From NCBI GenBank assembly GCA_029215795.1, contig JARDYH010000001.1:194935654-194999653 (forward strand): DNA of 64,000 nt. The letters run 5' to 3'. A program made the translations under genes and the position numbers. The number at the start of each line of letters is the position of its first letter. The stretch's first letter is position 1. The notes under the pieces were generated by a model that saw only the letters and a program-made list of their open reading frames with translations, was not told the origin of the DNA and searched no databases. Source of the stretch: Anniella stebbinsi (taxonomy: Eukaryota > Chordata > Lepidosauria > Squamata > Anniellidae). Positions 26,801 through 32,800 of the stretch are shown here, in pieces.

Positions 26801-29800
26801 AAAATTCTGGAGGGGAACCAAGTTATGGAATAACATAAGAGGTTAACTACCTCTGCTTTGTTCTGGAGAGACACACAGTCCTCTGACTGTAGTGAATAGG
26901 CACAGTACTATTAAGGGTGAATTCACCCAGGCATGCTCATTCTATACAGTAGCTTCAGACATTCAAAATAAGCAGAGGGAGACAAAGCTCATTTGTATCT
27001 CCTTGTCCATCGCTTAGGAACATATAGGAAGCTGCCTTATACTGAGTCAGACCACTGGTCCATCTAGGCCAGTGTTGTCGACACTGACTGGCAGCAGTTT
27101 TCCAGGGTTCCAGGCAGGCTTCTTTCCTTGCCTTACCTGGAGAAGATGGGGATTGAACTTGGGACCTTTTGAATACAAAACATGTGCTCTATCACACTGA
27201 GCTAAATGTCCCAAGTGAGTGCAAACATCTCATCCGTCCTTTCTTATGGATAGTACAGATAGTACAGAGAAGTCAGCAACAATAAGCGTGAGGCCTTTTC
27301 ATTCCCTATCTCTTTAATTCTCATGTTCATTAACATGCAACTGCTCTCAATTAGAGCTGTGACTGGATCTGGATCCCAAATCTGGAACAGATCAGGCTGA
27401 TTCATATCTCTGGATCCCGGATCCGGATCGGATCAGATCAGATCGGGCCAGATTGGATCTGTTATCCGGATCCAATCCGGATCCAGTTACAGCACTCCTT
27501 CCCGCTCTCCCTGCTCACTCACTTGCTCACTCTCGCCCTCCCTCCCACTCTCCCTGCTTACCTGCTGCCTCCTTCGCATCGTCCCCTGTTGTCCTCCATG
27601 TCGTCCTCCCTCGTCACAGTGGGCCGGCCACTTTCCCGCTTGCGGTGGGTGATGATGTCACCCGCCGCGAGCGGGAAAGCGGCCGACCCACAGCAAGGAG
27701 GCAAGACAACGCAGAGGAGGCAGTAGGTAAGCAGGGAGAGTGGGGGGAGGAAGAGAGTGGGGAGAGTGGGAGGGAGTGCTGTGAATGGACCCGGATCGGA
27801 TCCAGAGTTGATTCAATCCAAGTTGAATCAGGCTAGATCCAGACCTGACAGAACAGGATCCGGATTGGATCGGGGGTCTGTTCACAGCCCTACTCTCAAT
27901 TACTGCAATGTCAAGTGATGACTTTGCAAGTGCAAAGCAGCCTTCCAAGATCAAACACCACCAACAGAGCTTTCAATGGATGCAGTTCACATCTTCATCT
28001 GATAGACACTGAGCCAATAAAATCAAAGGACACGGACATGAAGCAATGATATACCTCAGTGGAGCCTGGTGATTCCGCTCCAGGTTTCAGTCAGAACTCA
28101 AAAGTAGCTATCCAAGGTGCAGAAGCTGCTTTAGAGTTCTGAGTAGTTCTGACTAAGGCCATTTCTACACCAGGCTGTTTGCCTTGGATGGCCCCCGGCT
28201 GGTCCCTGTGAGTCCAAATTATGCACAGGGACTCCTGGGGGCAGGGAGGAGGAGACACGCGGGATTTGCCAGGGATAAGGGATCTCTGGAAAATCCTGAT
28301 TCTTCCATGGTCCCAGGAACTTCCCAAGACCGTGGAAGATGTGGCCGCCAGTCTCAGGTGCTGCCGTGCTTACTCGCAAGTAAGCGCAGCAGCAGAAATG
28401 GGCAAAGAGCCGCACCGCGCAGCTCCGTGCCCAAAAGGGGAGGGGATGGCACCAGTTTCGCCACCCCCAGGAGGGCAGGGAGGGGGAGGGCCCCCGATTG
28501 CACACTTTTTTAAAAAACTTACTTTTTGCAGAGGAGCGCTTGTGCGCTCTCCTCGGGCCAGAAACCAAAACAAAATGGCAGGCATGATGTGCGACGACAC
28601 AGGAGGAAGCCAGGTTGCTGCACTTCTAGTGTGATTTAGGGTGACGATCCCGGAAGCAGGTTCTTCCGGGATCGCCCTCCCTCCCTCCCTCTACATCCCT
28701 ATGGTGTAGAAAGGCCCTAAAACCCAGAGCAGATTCGTCACCCCACTGACATCAGAACCACCAACCTCAGTTGATGTACATACAAGTGTGAATCAGGTGT
28801 CGATATTGTGACACTAGAAGGGATTAATTTGGCCCGTAGTTGTTGAAGAGCTTGGGTGATTGTTTTCCTTGTTTTCTTTACAAGTTGTGGCTGAACTGAC
28901 CACACACTTTGCTGAGGCCTCTAATGCCAGCAATGATTTTAATAAACCAATTTGAGAAGAATGCCTAACAGAGCCAGAGGTTTCCTGCAGCAATGTCGAC
29001 CTGAACGACCCAGTGCAAAGGAGTTGCTTGACCTGCTGTTTACTCATCCCTGAATAGCCAGCTGAAAATTACAATTAGCACTGCAGATCCCCCCAAGCCA
29101 ACAAAGCCCTCCTCTGACCCTTATGCTGGCAAAATCAATACCAAGCAAAGACTGCTCCTGCACATCTTAAATACCTGCCGCTCAAAGGCAGAGGAGGGAG
29201 AACGGCCCAGTACTGACTCACATTTTGATGTCATGTTCTTGTTTTAGCACCTAACGCAAAGCCATCTGAATAAACATGAAAGTTCTTTTATTTACATAGA
29301 CAGACCAACCTGTGAGCTCAGTCACAACTACTACAAGAGTATCTGCTAAATGAAACATCTCCAGGACAAAAAGAAAATGACTGAAGTAGTTTGTTGTTTT
29401 GAAGCTCCTAATTTCCTCCTCCCCTGGTTTGCCTCCGCATTTTTTTGTCAAGCTTATGATCCCTTTCACCTGAATAGCTGCACTTTTGCTCCTTCGCTCA
29501 TTAGCTCTTCTGCTCCACTCCATTCCACTCCACTCCTCCCCTTCTCTTTCTCCCTCCAGTCAGGTCCTGTGAGATGAGCACTTCAACCAGACTGCCTTTC
29601 TGCCGGGCAAAAATGGAACGACCCTTTAGTTTGGCTCTTTGGGAGCATCAAGGGAGTACAATCCTGTCTCTGCAGAGATTCGGGCATTGTATGATTTTTA
29701 AAAACACTTTTGAACCTGGGATGCAAGGTTTGGGTTTTATATTGACGCTTGGAGCCAGCTGCTGGGAGAGATCGCTTTTCCCTGCCAGGACCTGATGCAA

Positions 29801-32800
29801 TTCATTCAAGCCAACAGCAAGACTCCTGTCACAGCACACACACACAATTCCTTGAAAACTAAACGGAGGCTTAGAGGCGCATTAAATGTGCTTAGGGAAA
29901 ATAATCCAGACTTTTAGCGTTCTAGGAAAAAACAGAAAAGTCTGGGGAAGAGGAGGGGATTCAGCAGGACAAGCACGGCATCATGTGACTACCGTGCTGC
30001 AAATCCGTGCACCAGGCATGGCGAGAGTGCACTAAATTGCTGGTGTGATGGAGCTCTTAGAAGCTGAAGTAGCATTGATGCTACATACTTCTCCTCTGTT
30101 AATTAATCTGGAATAACTAGTTTGATTTCATTTTAATCAGTAATCCAGATTACAATCCCTTCATCATCTTTAAGCATTTACTGAAAAAGTGGGGAACTAT
30201 AATTTAATTTATTTAATTTATTACATTTATATACCTCCCCATAGCCGAAGCTCTCTGGGCTGCCTTTAACCACTCCAATTATGAACGTGTGATCATGGTT
30301 AAAGGTGTTAAGGAATACATTAGCACGTATCCACACTAAGTGATCTTGAGATGCACCATAAGAGTGCTTGCAAAATTGCACTAAAAACCCTTCTACTCCA
30401 GAATGTGCAGCTGGTGAATAATGTCCATGCAACTTAAACATTGAAAGAGAATATTCCCCATTCCTGCACCCCATTTTAGGTTGCAATCCTGCACTCTGAA
30501 TGAGCAGAGCAGGGTGTGGAGAGGCCTGTAACCAGAAGCCAAAGGAAGCCTGCCCTCTCCAGCCATGCTTCCTTGCACTGTGCCAAATACACCACAATCC
30601 TAACAAATCCAATCTCCCTAAATGGAAGCATCCACACTTCGTTTTAGGGCAACCAATCGTCCACCCTTGTCTGGGCCCCTCACATATGGCTCAGTCCAGC
30701 TTCTAGTGGGATCAGCATACCAGAAGGGAAGAATTGATAGCGGAGGGGGTCAAATCACAACCTGAGATTAGGTAGCACACCAAGCACAAAGGGGCCTTGG
30801 ATAGGGATGGAAGGCTAAAAGAAGCCAATTTACACCACCACTGGACCCAATTTGGGCAATGTTCTCCAAGCGTACATTCCAGCCAATGTGGACTTTTCCT
30901 TAGTTTTACCATGATAAGAAATGCAAACTCAGTGGGCCTGTTCAGAAGACACCTTAAACCCTGCTGGTTAAGGCTTTTGGTTAAGCAGCAGGGATTAAGG
31001 TGTCTTGTGCGATGCATTTTGCTACAGCCTGCTCACTCGTTAACCTCGGTCGGACAGTCTGCAGCAGGGTTAGCAGCTCTAACTGTAGCTTAAAGTGTTA
31101 AGTGCGACAGCACGGCTTGTGTTTAGTGCTAACCCCAGAGAACCACGGAGCCTGAAGTGTTGTCTGAACAGGGCCGTAAATGTCACCGGTGAAAAACACT
31201 GAAAATGTCCAGCGCTTTTCAAAATGTGAACATCAGAGTTGACTTTTCCCATGGAGAAAGCGCAATGTAGGATGGCAAATGTTGTAGGGTGACCAGATAA
31301 AATCCAGGTCAGGGCTCATGTAACTTTAACAGTTGTAGAGAAAAGGGAATTTCAGCCAGTGTCATTTGTATGCAATTAGTTCCTGGTGAAATTCCCTCTT
31401 CATCACCACAGTTAAAGTTGCAGGGGCCCTGCCTTCTTTTGTATATGGTCACTCTAGTATAGTGCCTGCAACTTTAACAGTTGTGATGAAGAGGGGATTT
31501 CACCAGGAACTAATTGCATACAAATGACACTGGCTGAAATTCCCTTTGCTCTAAAGTTACATGAGCCCTGACCTGGATTTTATCTGGTCACCCTGAAATG
31601 TTGTGCTTTGAATCATTTGCTTCAGTCACTTGAACTTTATTCACTGCAGCAGCTTTGCCTCGTTTGGAAGCTTCCACCAAAACTGATATTTTGTCCCTGT
31701 CGCAGCAGCACGTATGACACAATCCACAAGTCTCATAACCCTGGAGTCATTTAAACTAAGTGGCAAAAGACAGTAGTATGTGCACAAATTCAGATCAAAA
31801 ATATTGAGTAGCAAATTAAGAATTTGTGTCTGATGCATCAAAAATTACAACTGTGCTATCTTTTAAACAGATAGAGAGGTGTTTGAAGCTGATCAACTCA
31901 AAACACCTGTGTACACATACACATGGGGAGATCAACATTCTTCAGATATTTCATCACAAACTTGAAATCTGAATCGTGGTCCAAGGTATGCTGATTACAA
32001 GAAATGCAAAAATCATACATCTCTTCCTTGAGACGGTGGCCATGAAGTAAACCTCCTACTAGAACACTTTCATACCAGCTGTAAAGATTTCTACATCAAA
32101 ACTTTCATGTGACCAGGAATCCTGCTTTATCAGAGTTCCAGTCAGACAAACGTTTGTATTTGTGTTCATGCAAAAGTAGAAACCCCTTGCATACCTTCCC
32201 ACTCAACAAGGGAAGGCTGGGGACTTAAAGGGTGGGGCTAATGCATCTGAAGATATGGTGGGGGGAAAGACAGCAAATGCAGCCCTGAATCTCTTACAAA
32301 TTAACGTACCTTAATCAGCCATCACGGCTGAATAGAGCACAAGACTCTTCAATTACTAGAAAAGACCGAAATGGAACATTTTATGTGTAAACGGTTAAAA
32401 CTGTGGACATTTGTGCCTCATAATAGACGCTAGCACTAGACACTTCCACAACACATAAAAATCTTCCACAACGCATACATTCAGTTCATGCATAGCACAC
32501 AATGTTCTGACCACTAAAAGAGTCTGAAATAGAGATATTTTGCCTCTCTGCCTCAACACTGGTCTCATCTCAGTAGCCAGTAGCCAAACCATTCAAGGGA
32601 TAGAATACACATGTGAATTCTAAAACACCCTCTGATCAGTAGAGGGGAATTTCCATTGGTAAGTCACAGCATTTTTATACTTGCAGGATTCTTCAAATAT
32701 TCCTATACTTGTTAGGGCCCTTCCACACCAAGTAGAAGCCTGAAACGTAGTGTACATATCATCCAAGATGTCCCGATGAATAGAAAAGTATGCAAATGGC

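Noticed and set aside
27453..27836. ORFs inside the GGATC-rich element
   Set aside because: They are the product of GGATC repeats and a GC-rich palindrome within a transposon; both strands are open and no protein motif is visible.
28131..28634. Overlapping ORFs of 109-145 codons on both strands
   Set aside because: They lie entirely inside the DNA element 28156-28718 or its edges and show only composition-driven residues.
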